A DNA stretch of 64,000 bases from NCBI GenBank assembly GCA_020072965.1, contig JAIQFY010000008.1:124001-188000 (forward strand), in the 5' to 3' direction. Below the pieces are notes generated by a model, which saw nothing but the letters and a program-made list of their open reading frames with translations, did not search any database and was not told the DNA's origin. The number at the start of each line of letters is the position of its first letter. The first letter of the stretch is position 1. Source of the stretch: Terriglobia bacterium (GTDB taxonomy: Bacteria; Acidobacteriota; Terriglobia; JAIQFV01). Both the position numbers and the translations under genes were made by a program. This document shows positions 35,571 to 44,924 of this stretch, piece by piece.

Positions 35571-35878
35571 TTGCCGAGTATTCTTCAGGCGAGCGCACAA
35601 ATCCTAAAGACTTATGGGGATGATTGCAACATTAAAGTGAAAGAAAATCTCCCGTGAGAAGATATCTGAGACATTTCCTGGTTGCTCTGCATCCGTGTTA
35701 GAATCAGGCTTCCGCTGCAAGATGAATTTCGGACTGATGGCTGCGAGCCGCAGGCTGTCGGAGGAAGCAATTCTGAATGGCTCTAACTCAATTAGAGTTT
35801 GAGCGAGATGTCTGCCTGGAATACGGGAGATGACAGTTTCGAGGGAAGAGATCAACACACTCTACTGGGGAGGTTCAG

Positions 35879-36790
35879 ATGGGTATTTCAGCGGGTAAGC
35901 TGCTCGGTTGCATGATGGCAGGTTTTTTGATGTTCTCGGGGTCCGGTATGATAGGGGGTCAGGAGCACGTTCACGAAGGATCTCCGGACAAGATGGTGGC
36001 CTCGCAAGGCCCTCAAGCGGTGGCAAGAGATGAGAAACTCCCAGCTGGCGAAGAGCAAGCCAAGACGGCCCTGGAGAAATCTCCCCGCCATGGGGAGTAC
36101 GTCGATGTGAAGTTACCGGGAAGCGATCAGAAGATTCGGACGTGGGTGGTCTATCCGGAACGGAAAGATAAGGCGCCCGTGGTCCTTGTGATTCACGAAA
36201 TTTTTGGGCTCTCGGACTGGATCCGGGCGGTAGCCGATCAGTTGGCAGCAGAAGGGTACATTGCGGCAGCCCCTGATCTTTTATCGGGAAAAGGTCCCGA
36301 AGGCGGGGGAACGGATTCAGTGGCGGGTCGCGACGACGTGGTGAAGTTGATTCGATCCTTGACGCCCGAGGAGACGCTCGCTCGATTGAATGCGGTGCGG
36401 GCCTATGCCATCCATCTGCCTGCGGCCAATGGAAAAAGTGCGTCTGTGGGGTTCTGTTGGGGCGGGTCGGCCAGCTTCGCCTATGCTGCTGCACAACCCG
36501 ATTTGAATGCTGCGGCGGTTTACTACGGCACGCCGCCTGATGCGGGTGGACTCGCCAAAATCAGAGCAGCGGTGGCCGGATTCTATGGCGGAGATGATGC
36601 GCGTGTTACGGCCACGGTGGAACCTACGACCACCGAAATGAAGAAGCTCGGCAAGGCCTACGAACCGCACGTCTATGAAGGCGCCGGCCATGGATTCCTA
36701 CGGGCGCAAAGCGGCAAAGACGGGGCGAATCTGAAAGCCACTCAGCAGGCTTGGCCCGGCATGCTGGCGTTTTTCAAAAAAAACCTATAG
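35879..36790 (+). CDS. Secreted dienelactone-hydrolase family protein
   Basis: 303 residues with GGGGAGG before ATG 35879. An N-terminal hydrophobic signal (about 6-26) suggests export. The alpha/beta-hydrolase domain (about 75-303) has VVLVIHEIFGLSDWIRAVAD and APDLLSG, and the triad of the DLH family: Cys193 in GFCWGG, Asp239/240 in GGDDARV and His271 in GAGHGF. Cys as nucleophile separates it from ordinary serine esterases. Substrates in the family include dienelactones and other carboxylic esters or thioesters; the real one is unknown. It is monocistronic and followed by the REP cluster at 36820-37056. Confidence 0.9.
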   Translation: MGISAGKLLGCMMAGFLMFSGSGMIGGQEHVHEGSPDKMVASQGPQAVARDEKLPAGEEQAKTALEKSPRHGEYVDVKLPGSDQKIRTWVVYPERKDKAPVVLVIHEIFGLSDWIRAVADQLAAEGYIAAAPDLLSGKGPEGGGTDSVAGRDDVVKLIRSLTPEETLARLNAVRAYAIHLPAANGKSASVGFCWGGSASFAYAAAQPDLNAAAVYYGTPPDAGGLAKIRAAVAGFYGGDDARVTATVEPTTTEMKKLGKAYEPHVYEGAGHGFLRAQSGKDGANLKATQQAWPGMLAFFKKNL

Positions 36791-36819
36791 GGAGTTGCTG
36801 AAAAAGTCAAATTTGACCC

Positions 36820-37056
36820 GAAATACCACCGATGGAAGTCGGTGGATCATTCGGATCCCACCTATGCAAAAACCGACCCCCGGCGATAATACCACCTACG
36901 GAAGTAGGTGGATATTTCAAGTACAGCCTATTTCCCTCGGAAAAAGGGCTGGATCGGAACAATCCTCCAGCTTCCGCTGGTGGTATTTTAATAGTCGCGC
37001 CACGCTGACAGTAGGTTGTAATTGAATCTACCACCGACTCCCATCGGTGGTATTCT
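36820..37056. repeat. REP-like cluster: four AATACCACC...GGTGG hairpins, two per orientation
   Basis: A (36826-36845): CCACCGA/TCGGTGG, loop TGGAAG. B (36892-36911): CCACCTAC/GTAGGTGG, loop GGAA. C (36964-36983), inverted: CCAGC/GCTGG core, loop TTCC, then TGGTATT. D (37031-37050), inverted: CCACCGA/TCGGTGG, loop CTCCCA, then TATT. A and B are preceded by AATA and followed by AT-rich DNA; C and D are the mirror. The cluster fills the space between the converging hydrolase genes at 36790 and 37177; no gene lies in this gap. Confidence 0.85.
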
Positions 37057-37176
37057 TTTATCAGATCAGTTTTTCACCAGTCTCTTAGGCGTGAGGAGAG
37101 CGCCGCACCGCCAGGCGGAACAAAGAAATTTCAATCGAAGACGTACCGATTGGCAAGTCCGATTCGAGCGACGGTT

Positions 37177-39018
37177 CTATTTTGATAGTTCCCGGATCTT
37201 CGCCTCGGCGTTGTGGCGCAGTTGGTCCTTCGACTCAGCGCTTGTCTTGCTGTCCGTTGGAAGCACTTCCAGGACCTTGCGGTACGTCTCAAGCGAACGG
37301 GTGCGGTCGCCACTGGCAAGATATGCCTCGGCAAGGCTGTCGTAAGTGTTCGAGGAAGTGGGATAGAACTCCGCGTTGAGTTTGAGAACCGCGATTGCGT
37401 TTACGTACTCCTTGCGGGCAAGAAAGTTGTATCCAAGGCGATTCAGTCTTGCTTCTGAAACACCCGGGTCATTCGGTTTAGATCTCCGAAGTTCACGATA
37501 TGCGTGGAGCGCCTCTTCGAGGTGTCCCGCCAAGAGATCATCGCTTGGGAGCTTGATCCCCGGCGCCATTCGCTTGGCAGTGACCCGTTCCTCACCTGCT
37601 ATCAACAGCACGCCCGTCACCTTACCCTCGGACCTTTCGATTTGATATCGAGTATCACGGTCTTTGCGAATCAGGACGTTGGAAGAGATTGGAAAGAGCT
37701 CATAGGCATCCCCCACGGGAGGCTTTCCGTGCAGTCGATCGCCCTGCGCCTCGATCGTGAAGGCTTCATCCCCATTCAGTTGATATCGCCCCGCGAATCC
37801 CGCAAGCGCCTCGGTCGGGAGTTTGACGGCTTCAAGCGGTTCAGGGAGATAGCCCTGCCAGCCGTACTGACGTGCGATGCCCCGCATGATCTCGTTGGCG
37901 AGCGCGATGCCATTGTCGGAGTTTACCATTATGGCCGCACCGTAACTGCCGTCCAGCGATGCAAGGAGGAGCGCCTGAAAGCCTTCATCCGCTCCCCCGT
38001 GGCCGAAGTAAGACTTGTCGCCGTGCTTCTCGATAAAAAACCCGAGGCCGTCGTTTTCGATAAACGGGGTCACCATCCGCTGTGCAGTCTCCTTGGAAAG
38101 CAGGCTTGCCTTGTCGGCCCGAAGCGATTTCTGTATGGCGATCGCAAATCGCGCCAGGTCTCCCGCCGTTGTCCAGAGACCTGCCGCAGCCATCTCGGGA
38201 TACGTGTGGCGCTTGCCTGGAACTGCGGTTCCGTCCTGCCGATACCCTGCCGCCGCCAGGGCGAGTTTTTCGGGCGGGAGCGGCTGTTGGTAGGTGCTCG
38301 CCATCATCCCGGCGGGCTTCAACACCAACTCCGCCATCAGCGATGGAAAGGGCCGGCCGAAGGTATCAATCATCGCAAGTTGTGCGACCGTGTAGCCTCC
38401 CCCGGAGTAGCGCCACTTGGTTCCAGGCTCTATATCGACCCGCACGGGAGCAGTGTTCGCCGGTGGAGACCCATCGAGAACCTGAGGAATCGTTGGAACC
38501 GGTAGGCCGATCTCATAGCCTGGGAATCCGTGGACAGTCAACCCCGCGCTATGCGAGAGAATCCGCTCGAGAGTGACCTTCTGCTTTGCGGTAAGTCCGT
38601 TTTCGGGAACCTTCCAGCTTTTCAAGTATTGGTTGACGTCCCGGTCAATGAACCAAGCACCATCTTGTGCCTTTCTCAAGATCCCGGCCGCCGCAAGCGA
38701 CTTGCTGATCGAACCTGCCTGGAAGAGCGTCTCCGTCGTCGCCGTTTTGTGCTCCTCCCGATCGGCAAATCCGTAGGCCGCCCTCCATAGCACCTGGAAA
38801 TTGGAGATTACTGCGACCGAGACGGCCTCGACCTTGTAATGCTTCATGCGCTCTTCGAGAGACCAGCCCTTCTCATCCTTGAGCAGGACAGGGGGCAAGA
38901 GGCGCAATGAGACAATAGGGTAGATAGGGGGTGCTGCGGTCTTTGTCTCCAGCAAAAGCATGAACAGGACGACTCCAAATGCACGGACCCTCATGGAAGC
39001 TGCTGGCATATTGAACAT
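37177..39018 (-). CDS. Secreted serine hydrolase (beta-lactamase class C-like) with C-terminal TPRs
   Basis: 613 residues; AAGGAG lies close to ATG 39018, and ATG 39009 has better spacing. A signal peptide spans about residues 10-29. The beta-lactamase/PBP4-like domain has S103-I-S-K106 (SxxK), YSGGGY as the Tyr motif and a distal GHGGAD near 335 in place of KTG. A lipocalin-like or DUF3471-type beta domain follows (about 410-490, AGRYQLNGDEAFTIEAQGDR), then TPR-like helices (about 500-613). Such proteins are usually periplasmic esterases or D-amino-peptidases rather than true beta-lactamases. A second serine hydrolase lies 63 nt upstream on the same strand, and the two could form an operon. 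Confidence 0.9.
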   Translation of the reverse strand: MFNMPAASMRVRAFGVVLFMLLLETKTAAPPIYPIVSLRLLPPVLLKDEKGWSLEERMKHYKVEAVSVAVISNFQVLWRAAYGFADREEHKTATTETLFQAGSISKSLAAAGILRKAQDGAWFIDRDVNQYLKSWKVPENGLTAKQKVTLERILSHSAGLTVHGFPGYEIGLPVPTIPQVLDGSPPANTAPVRVDIEPGTKWRYSGGGYTVAQLAMIDTFGRPFPSLMAELVLKPAGMMASTYQQPLPPEKLALAAAGYRQDGTAVPGKRHTYPEMAAAGLWTTAGDLARFAIAIQKSLRADKASLLSKETAQRMVTPFIENDGLGFFIEKHGDKSYFGHGGADEGFQALLLASLDGSYGAAIMVNSDNGIALANEIMRGIARQYGWQGYLPEPLEAVKLPTEALAGFAGRYQLNGDEAFTIEAQGDRLHGKPPVGDAYELFPISSNVLIRKDRDTRYQIERSEGKVTGVLLIAGEERVTAKRMAPGIKLPSDDLLAGHLEEALHAYRELRRSKPNDPGVSEARLNRLGYNFLARKEYVNAIAVLKLNAEFYPTSSNTYDSLAEAYLASGDRTRSLETYRKVLEVLPTDSKTSAESKDQLRHNAEAKIRELSK

Positions 39019-39081
39019 TCTCCTTCTTCCGTTTGCGTAAACCTCTCAGCTTCTCAGCACTTCGGGAGTGGATAGTCTGTT

Positions 39082-41157
39082 TTATTCATTGGCATAGAGG
39101 GCAATCCCCCAGAAGTAAACGTCGGGAGGAGTGCTGTTCCAGCGATTGTATGAATGAGAATCATCGGACTTGTAGCGCAGCTTATATTTTCCGACGGGCA
39201 ACTCAATGGCTTTGTCCACCTTCCGGTTCTTTGGAGCACCCCCCGCATCCACCGTTTCCGGGCGGTTCATTTTCCAAATGGTCTCTCCCGTATCGGCCTT
39301 CTCTATCCATCCTGAATCGGCCAGGTCTCCATCACCAGCCTCTCCTTGAGCAAAAATCCGAACCTTGAGTTGTTGCTTCAACTCAAAGGACACCGATCGA
39401 TCTTCATTGTCTCCAACTTGGACGATCTGCACGAGGGCGGCCTTTTTTGAAAGGTCATCCGGCAGGCCCCTGGAATACAGCGCTCCATAGGTTTCAAACA
39501 ACCGTGCGGCATCAGCGGTTTTGCCAACGCTTGAATACACCGAGGCTTGATTGATCAACTCTCTCGAATAAACATCGGCGTACGGCTTTTCAGTCAATGC
39601 TTTGATCCGGCCTTTTAGTTGCGCAGAAGGACTCTTCCAATCGATTTCAGGCAGGGCCTCGCCAAACAGCTCAGGAAATATGAAGGTCTTGAGGAAGGCC
39701 AGGCCGATGGGGGAATGCAGGACATTCCCGGCGCCGAGATCGGTGGGCCGGCTCAGATTGTTCGTGTTCGCCATGGCAATAAAAGTGATGTTTCGGTCGG
39801 GCACCTTCAAAATGAGCGAAGAGTTACATGTCCAGTAACCATAATGCCAGATTAGCTTCACCCCCTTGTAATTCTGCGTAAACCAGCCCAGTCCATAAGG
39901 CAGGGTCTCACCCTGGGTGGAGGTGGTCGGAGTAAAGGCCAGTTGCTGGGTCTCTCGAGTGAGAAATTTGTTTTGATCGATGGCGATATCATACTTTGCC
40001 ATATCCAAGACTGAGGAGATTAAACCGGCCGCAGTGCTAAAAGTTGGGGGATAGGCTGACTTTCTGATATTGAAGGAACTGTCCAACTCATAAGGTTGAG
40101 CGAGGGACTTTAAAACTAGACTATAGCGTTGATCCTGTTCTTCTGTAATGAGGGGAACAGTGAGCGTTGACTGGTGTGTGTGAACCAGTTTCCAGGTACC
40201 TTCCCGCTTGTTCCATATCATCGACATCCGCCACGGACCGTTATGCTGACGGCTTTGGTCAGGGAACTCGACCGTCACTGAGCTGAAAAAGGTCGTCACG
40301 GCCGTGTTTTCATAGACCCCTGCCTGCAGGCTGGAGATCTGGATATTGAGTTTGATTCCTTTTGCCTTCAGGTTTCGAAGTTCTTCCGGATCTGCATAGA
40401 TGGTCAGAAATCCTCCATCGCCCCGAAATCCGTTCTGCTGCCGCGAAAGGTGTCGCTCGACCTGTTCGATACTCCCGGTGTTAAAACCCTGAAAGAGATC
40501 CATCACAGCAGCCTTCACTTCGTCTTCAAGGGCTCGGGCGACGCCGGGTGGCGATTTCGTTTCTACGACTGGAGGGACGTTCGGAGCGGTCTCGGTCATT
40601 CCCAACGGATTGAGGATTTGGGTGATCAATAGTTCCGCAAAAGACCTTCCCGTGGCCTTCTGAATGACCTTATCCAGATCTGAGAATCGGTTTCCATTGT
40701 ACCGATAGTGCTCCCCGGGATTTCCTTCAGAGGTATGGGAAAGCAAGTGCTTCACGCGAATCACCCCATTGCTGTCGAGATTGATCCCATACCTCGAGAC
40801 GGGGTCCTCCAGGCTGACCTTTCCTTCTTGATCGAGCTGCATCAAAAGGGTTGAGGCAAAAGTTTTCGTCAACGAAGCGAGGTGGTAGGACGTGTCCGCG
40901 GTCGCCGGGATTTTGTTTTCCAGATCGGCATAACCAAATCCTTTCGACCACAGAACCTTCTGGTCTTTGACAAGGGCAGCTGAGAGAGCGGGAATTCTGA
41001 GGTCCTGTCGAAGATTTTCAATCTGGCTATCCAGTTGAGCAATCTTTTGAGCCTCGGTTGAGCCTGATAGGGTGGATGACCCCCCCTGCTTCACGCTCTG
41101 TGGGGATAGAAGGGTGGATGTCACCAGAAAAAGTGTCGCCATGAGAAAGCGCATCAT
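39082..41157 (-). CDS. Secreted serine hydrolase with NTF2/SnoaL-like domain inserted in the beta-lactamase fold
   Basis: 691 residues from ATG 41157, supported by AAAGGAG upstream and a signal peptide (MMRFLMATLFLVTSTLLS); the frame opens at 41202. The beta-lactamase domain has S95-L-T-K98 and the Tyr motif YNGN at 153-156. After GMTETAPN it is interrupted by about 130 residues (about 206-335) beginning VKAAVMDLFQGFNTGSIEQV and ending TWKLVHTHQSTLTVPL, the profile of a SnoaL/DUF4440-type NTF2-like domain. It then resumes (TFSTAAGLISSVLDMAKYDI). The C-terminal beta-sandwich has KVRIFAQGEAGDG and ends DDSHSYNRWNSTPPD. Likely a periplasmic ester or peptide hydrolase; the insert may shape the active site. 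Confidence 0.88.
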   Translation of the reverse strand: MMRFLMATLFLVTSTLLSPQSVKQGGSSTLSGSTEAQKIAQLDSQIENLRQDLRIPALSAALVKDQKVLWSKGFGYADLENKIPATADTSYHLASLTKTFASTLLMQLDQEGKVSLEDPVSRYGINLDSNGVIRVKHLLSHTSEGNPGEHYRYNGNRFSDLDKVIQKATGRSFAELLITQILNPLGMTETAPNVPPVVETKSPPGVARALEDEVKAAVMDLFQGFNTGSIEQVERHLSRQQNGFRGDGGFLTIYADPEELRNLKAKGIKLNIQISSLQAGVYENTAVTTFFSSVTVEFPDQSRQHNGPWRMSMIWNKREGTWKLVHTHQSTLTVPLITEEQDQRYSLVLKSLAQPYELDSSFNIRKSAYPPTFSTAAGLISSVLDMAKYDIAIDQNKFLTRETQQLAFTPTTSTQGETLPYGLGWFTQNYKGVKLIWHYGYWTCNSSLILKVPDRNITFIAMANTNNLSRPTDLGAGNVLHSPIGLAFLKTFIFPELFGEALPEIDWKSPSAQLKGRIKALTEKPYADVYSRELINQASVYSSVGKTADAARLFETYGALYSRGLPDDLSKKAALVQIVQVGDNEDRSVSFELKQQLKVRIFAQGEAGDGDLADSGWIEKADTGETIWKMNRPETVDAGGAPKNRKVDKAIELPVGKYKLRYKSDDSHSYNRWNSTPPDVYFWGIALYANE

Positions 41158-41492
41158 GAAATCCCGGCTCCTTTCAAAGGAGGTGATAGCGTGTAACCGC
41201 ATCGGTTGGAACGAGCCTCGTTCCAGTTAGAATTAAATTTTCCGCGGAGACGCAGAGCCGAACTATAGCACGATTCAAGGAGATCCACTCTGCAAGGTGG
41301 GTTTCAGAGCGCCTCTGGTTTGTGGCGCATTTTGTCGGAAAATGTGATTAGAATAGAAAGAGATCCTTCTTTGAAGCTGTCAGGGAGGATTGCCGGTTTA
41401 GATCTCGAATGAAAGAAGGTCCGTTTGCTGATCGGCATTATTCTTGCCACTATTGTCTCACCCGCAAATCCCAGTGAACCCGGAGGCACGCT
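41158..41492. other. Divergent promoter region, no gene seen
   Basis: About 335 nt between the serine hydrolase (minus) and dipeptidase E (plus). It should contain both promoters; no box was assigned. No hairpin repeat or reading frame of note. Confidence 0.4.
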
Positions 41493-42206
41493 ATGACGCA
41501 GGCCGCATACCGACTGCTCTTAATCAGTAACTCCGCTCTTTATGGCGGTGGATATCTGGATCATGCTGAGGCGGAGATACGCGATTTACTCGGGGGGAGA
41601 AAAGGCGTGTTGTTTGTCCCTTATGCTTTGGGCGATTGGAAGATTTATGCAGCAAAGGCCCGGGAACGATTTGAGGCGATGGGATACACCCTCAATTCGA
41701 TTCATGAATCTGCGAATCCGCAGGCCGCCATTGAATCTGCGGAGGCGCTGTTCATTGGCGGAGGCAACACCTTCCGGCTTTTAGATAGGCTGTATGGGTT
41801 CGACGTGTTGGAATGTGTCCGGCAGAGGGTCGGCGCGGGGATGCCTTACCTCGGCGCGAGCGCGGGGTCGAATGTGGCCTGCCCGACCATTCGAACCACC
41901 AATGATATGCCCATCGTCGAGCCTCCCTCGCTCAAGGCCCTGGGCTTGGTGGGTTTTCAGATCAATCCTCACTTTTTGGATCCGGATCCAAACTCCCGAC
42001 ACATGGGTGAAACCCGGGAAGAGAGAATCATCCAGTTTCTTGAGGAAAATGAAATGCCTGTTGTCGGACTTCGAGAGGGAGCCATGTTGCGGGTAGAGCA
42101 AGGGAGGATTCAGTTGAAGGGCTCCTCGGGCGCGCGCATTTTCAGGCGGGGACATGACCCGGTGGAAGTGAAGCCGGTCGCTGATCTCAGCGATTATGTG
42201 TCATGA
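41493..42206 (+). CDS. pepE: Dipeptidase E (S51 family, alpha-aspartyl dipeptidase)
   Basis: 237 residues, the usual PepE length, with GGAGG before ATG 41493. Motifs: LFIGGGNTFRLLD (oxyanion region), the nucleophile elbow YLGASAGSNVACPT with catalytic Ser, TTNDMPIVEPPS and INPHFLD with the catalytic His. The enzyme cleaves Asp-Xaa dipeptides in the cytoplasm. Context: two secreted serine hydrolases are divergent from it and an S46 dipeptidyl-peptidase is elsewhere in the window, consistent with use of peptides as nutrients. It is monocistronic; the next gene converges 90 nt downstream. Confidence 0.95.
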   Translation: MTQAAYRLLLISNSALYGGGYLDHAEAEIRDLLGGRKGVLFVPYALGDWKIYAAKARERFEAMGYTLNSIHESANPQAAIESAEALFIGGGNTFRLLDRLYGFDVLECVRQRVGAGMPYLGASAGSNVACPTIRTTNDMPIVEPPSLKALGLVGFQINPHFLDPDPNSRHMGETREERIIQFLEENEMPVVGLREGAMLRVEQGRIQLKGSSGARIFRRGHDPVEVKPVADLSDYVS

Positions 42207-42296
42207 GCGGAATTGGAGGGATTCCCGGAGAAGCTCCTGTTTGGGCGATGAGGGTCGTGGCGGGTCTTGATCTCAAATCTGGTTGATCGGAATAAT

Positions 42297-44924
42297 TCAG
42301 TTCGGAACCACCTGCATCACCACCAGGGTCATATCATCATGTTGCTGGGCGCCGGCAGCAAAGGCTTCGGCACTGGCCAGGGTTCGAGCGACGATTTCGT
42401 TGGCCGTGTTCTCCTTGCAGCCTTGCACGGTGTGGACTAGGGCGTCCTCGCCCCATTCTTCTTCCTCCGGATTCATACTTTCCGTAATGCCGTCGGTAAA
42501 GGCTACAAGCAGGTCACCCGGTTCAAGGGTTAGACCGGCTTGTTGAAATGAAAATTGTCTCATTAACCCGACGACGGGGCCACCCGCGTCAAGCCGTTCA
42601 ATGCGGGTTCTGTCCCCGCGTTGTCGGAACAAGAGGGGGGGATTATGTCCCGCGTTGACATAGCTAAGGTGCCGGGTGGCGGGATCATATTCAGCCAGGA
42701 AAAAAGTGGCATAACGACTGGAAGACGAGGCTTGAAAAATCAATTGGTTGATTCGAGCGACGATGCCCGACAAATCATCGGGTGTCGTTGCCGCCTGGCT
42801 CCGCAAGCACGCCTGGAGATTTGCCATCATCAGCGCCGCTGAGATTCCTTTCCCCGAGACATCCCCCACAGCAATCATCAGCCTGCCCTCGGGAAGCTCG
42901 ATAAAGTCGTAGTAGTCACCCCCCACCCCCAGCGCCGGGCGGCAGATGCCAGCATAATCCAGTCCCTCAATGACTGGGAGTTCCTGTGGCAACAGGTGCT
43001 CTTGAACCTCGCGTGCAATTTCCAGTTCCCGATTCAATCTTTCGCGATGCGCGACCTCGTCGGCAATGGCCGCCGTCAGACGCGCGTTCTCAAGCGCCAA
43101 GGCAGTTTGGGAAGCCACCGAATTGAGCAATCGCAGATCGTTTCCGGAATAGGCCTCTTCTGATCTTTTCTGGCTCAGACTGATGAAACCCAGCAGCCGG
43201 TCTTTGACGAGGAGCGGCAACAGCAGCTCCGCCTGGAGTTGTTCGAGCCTCTGGCGTTCCTCTTCGGTCACCCCGGGGGAAGTCTGAACCCAGCTTGCTG
43301 GATCAGTCAGGTAAATGCGGGCCGGTTCTTTGCTCTCCCGCATCCGCTGGACTGTTCCACCCTGAGGAAAGGTGACGTCCAGTGCGCCGTCATACCCGAG
43401 CGCGTACGCAGGCCGGTAAGGTCCAAACGCCTCGAGCAACACGGCGATGCGAGGCACGTGCAAGGATTCAGCGATCCGGCCTGCCACGGTCTCCAACAAG
43501 GGACGTATCTCAACCATCGTCCGCACTTTCTCACTCAGGTCTGCCAGGAGAAGCTCGGCATTGTAAGCTTCACGGAAAAAACGGCGGTCGATCCAAGCCG
43601 CAACCCGTTGCATGACCCAACGGAGACGCAGGATGATAAGCATGCCAATGGTAATCAGGGCAATAGTTTGGGGCAAGCGGGTGCGGTGAGAGGCGACCAC
43701 GTACGAAAGAGCCACGACCAGACCAGCGGCAAACGTCCCCTGGAGAATCGCCACACCACCGCGTGCCAAGGCATATTGAACCCCTTGGCGGATCACAACC
43801 CGCACGTCCATTGCTTTGTGAATCACAATGAGATAGGCCAGGGTCAGAGGGAAGAGAAATGCCATCAGCAGGCACGGCAGTTCGATCCACGGAGGAAAGT
43901 CATCGAGGGCCCTGCCGGTCCGGCTGCCGACGATCAGCAGTGTGATTGTCGGCATGAGCGCCAGGAAGATTCCTGCATACAACAGACGTAGCCGCCGTTT
44001 GGCATCTGCTGTGCGTTCCAGAAAATACCTGACTATGATCGCTGTGAAGAAGAGCACGACTGCCAATAGGGGCAGCGCTGCAAACAATCTGCTGAATTTC
44101 TGGTAGTAAGGCAAGAGGTGTTCCGCGAACGAATCATCCCGAAGCAGCCCTTCCACCAGAACCACTTGCATTACGGAGGATATACCCAGAGGAACGATGA
44201 CGATCCATTTTAACCAGGGAGCGCGGCGCTCGAAGGCGAGGCGTGAGGGAAAGTAAAGGCCCATCAGGAAAAGCCAAATAAACCAACTTGCGGCAAGCCA
44301 GAGATGAAAGGCTAGCGCCAAATTGCCAGTCAGAGTTCCTTCCTCATTCTCGAATCCAAGCGAAAATAATTGGCTGAAGCCCAGCAGCAAGGCCAGCAGA
44401 AGCCATGCCAGCGGATCTCGCGGGCGGACCGCACTCACCCAGAACCCTAACACGACACAGCAGAGTGGCAGCAGCAAATGGAGGACAACAACAAAGAACC
44501 AATGATCCGAGGCGGCTTCCTTTCTTTGGACAAGAGGAATGCGCAATGTCTCCTCAAACGGCGGACCATTCTTGTGACGGACCGTCAAGGTAAAAAAATC
44601 TCCCGGCCGGGCGAACTCGACAACGTGGATTAATTCTGACAAACCCCGATAAGGCCTTCCGTTGAGGGCGAGAATCGTGTCGCCCGGCCGGAGCCCCGCT
44701 TCTTCGGTCTCCTTGCTCACGGACTGGACGACGGGACTGCCCAGGTTGACGACGCCCGGAGAGGTAACGGCCCAGGCGCGTTCTTCGGTGTAGTCCAAGA
44801 CATAAATCGCATGCCTGAATTGATATCCAGCTGTGAGAAGAAACAACAGTACAAGAATCAGGTAATGAAGTTTCGGGCGGGTTGCAGAGATTGAGATCTG
44901 AGGCAATGGAGATCTCCATTTCAA
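42297..44924 (-). CDS. Membrane PP2C (SpoIIE-type) phosphatase with PDZ and GAF domains
   Basis: About 875 residues from a TTG at 44924; no ATG occurs in frame near the N-terminus and no ribosome site is clear, so the start is uncertain. Order: TM1 (about 20-38), a PDZ domain (about 55-130, ETEEAGLRPGDTILALNGRP), six or seven further membrane helices (140-430), a GAF domain (about 455-605) and a SpoIIE-type PP2C domain (about 630-870) with REVQEHLLPQ, GVGGDYYDF, GDVSGKGISAALMMANLQ, FTDGITESMN and HDDMTLVV. It dephosphorylates Ser/Thr-phosphorylated partners, typically anti-sigma-antagonists, but no such partner gene is nearby. It may counter the Ser/Thr kinase at 15603. Confidence 0.92.
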   Translation of the reverse strand: MKWRSPLPQISISATRPKLHYLILVLLFLLTAGYQFRHAIYVLDYTEERAWAVTSPGVVNLGSPVVQSVSKETEEAGLRPGDTILALNGRPYRGLSELIHVVEFARPGDFFTLTVRHKNGPPFEETLRIPLVQRKEAASDHWFFVVVLHLLLPLCCVVLGFWVSAVRPRDPLAWLLLALLLGFSQLFSLGFENEEGTLTGNLALAFHLWLAASWFIWLFLMGLYFPSRLAFERRAPWLKWIVIVPLGISSVMQVVLVEGLLRDDSFAEHLLPYYQKFSRLFAALPLLAVVLFFTAIIVRYFLERTADAKRRLRLLYAGIFLALMPTITLLIVGSRTGRALDDFPPWIELPCLLMAFLFPLTLAYLIVIHKAMDVRVVIRQGVQYALARGGVAILQGTFAAGLVVALSYVVASHRTRLPQTIALITIGMLIILRLRWVMQRVAAWIDRRFFREAYNAELLLADLSEKVRTMVEIRPLLETVAGRIAESLHVPRIAVLLEAFGPYRPAYALGYDGALDVTFPQGGTVQRMRESKEPARIYLTDPASWVQTSPGVTEEERQRLEQLQAELLLPLLVKDRLLGFISLSQKRSEEAYSGNDLRLLNSVASQTALALENARLTAAIADEVAHRERLNRELEIAREVQEHLLPQELPVIEGLDYAGICRPALGVGGDYYDFIELPEGRLMIAVGDVSGKGISAALMMANLQACLRSQAATTPDDLSGIVARINQLIFQASSSSRYATFFLAEYDPATRHLSYVNAGHNPPLLFRQRGDRTRIERLDAGGPVVGLMRQFSFQQAGLTLEPGDLLVAFTDGITESMNPEEEEWGEDALVHTVQGCKENTANEIVARTLASAEAFAAGAQQHDDMTLVVMQVVPN

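Noticed and set aside
37504-38505. 333-codon plus-strand frame over the first serine hydrolase
   Set aside because: Overlaps the SxxK and Tyr motifs on the opposite strand; no sensible start or domain.
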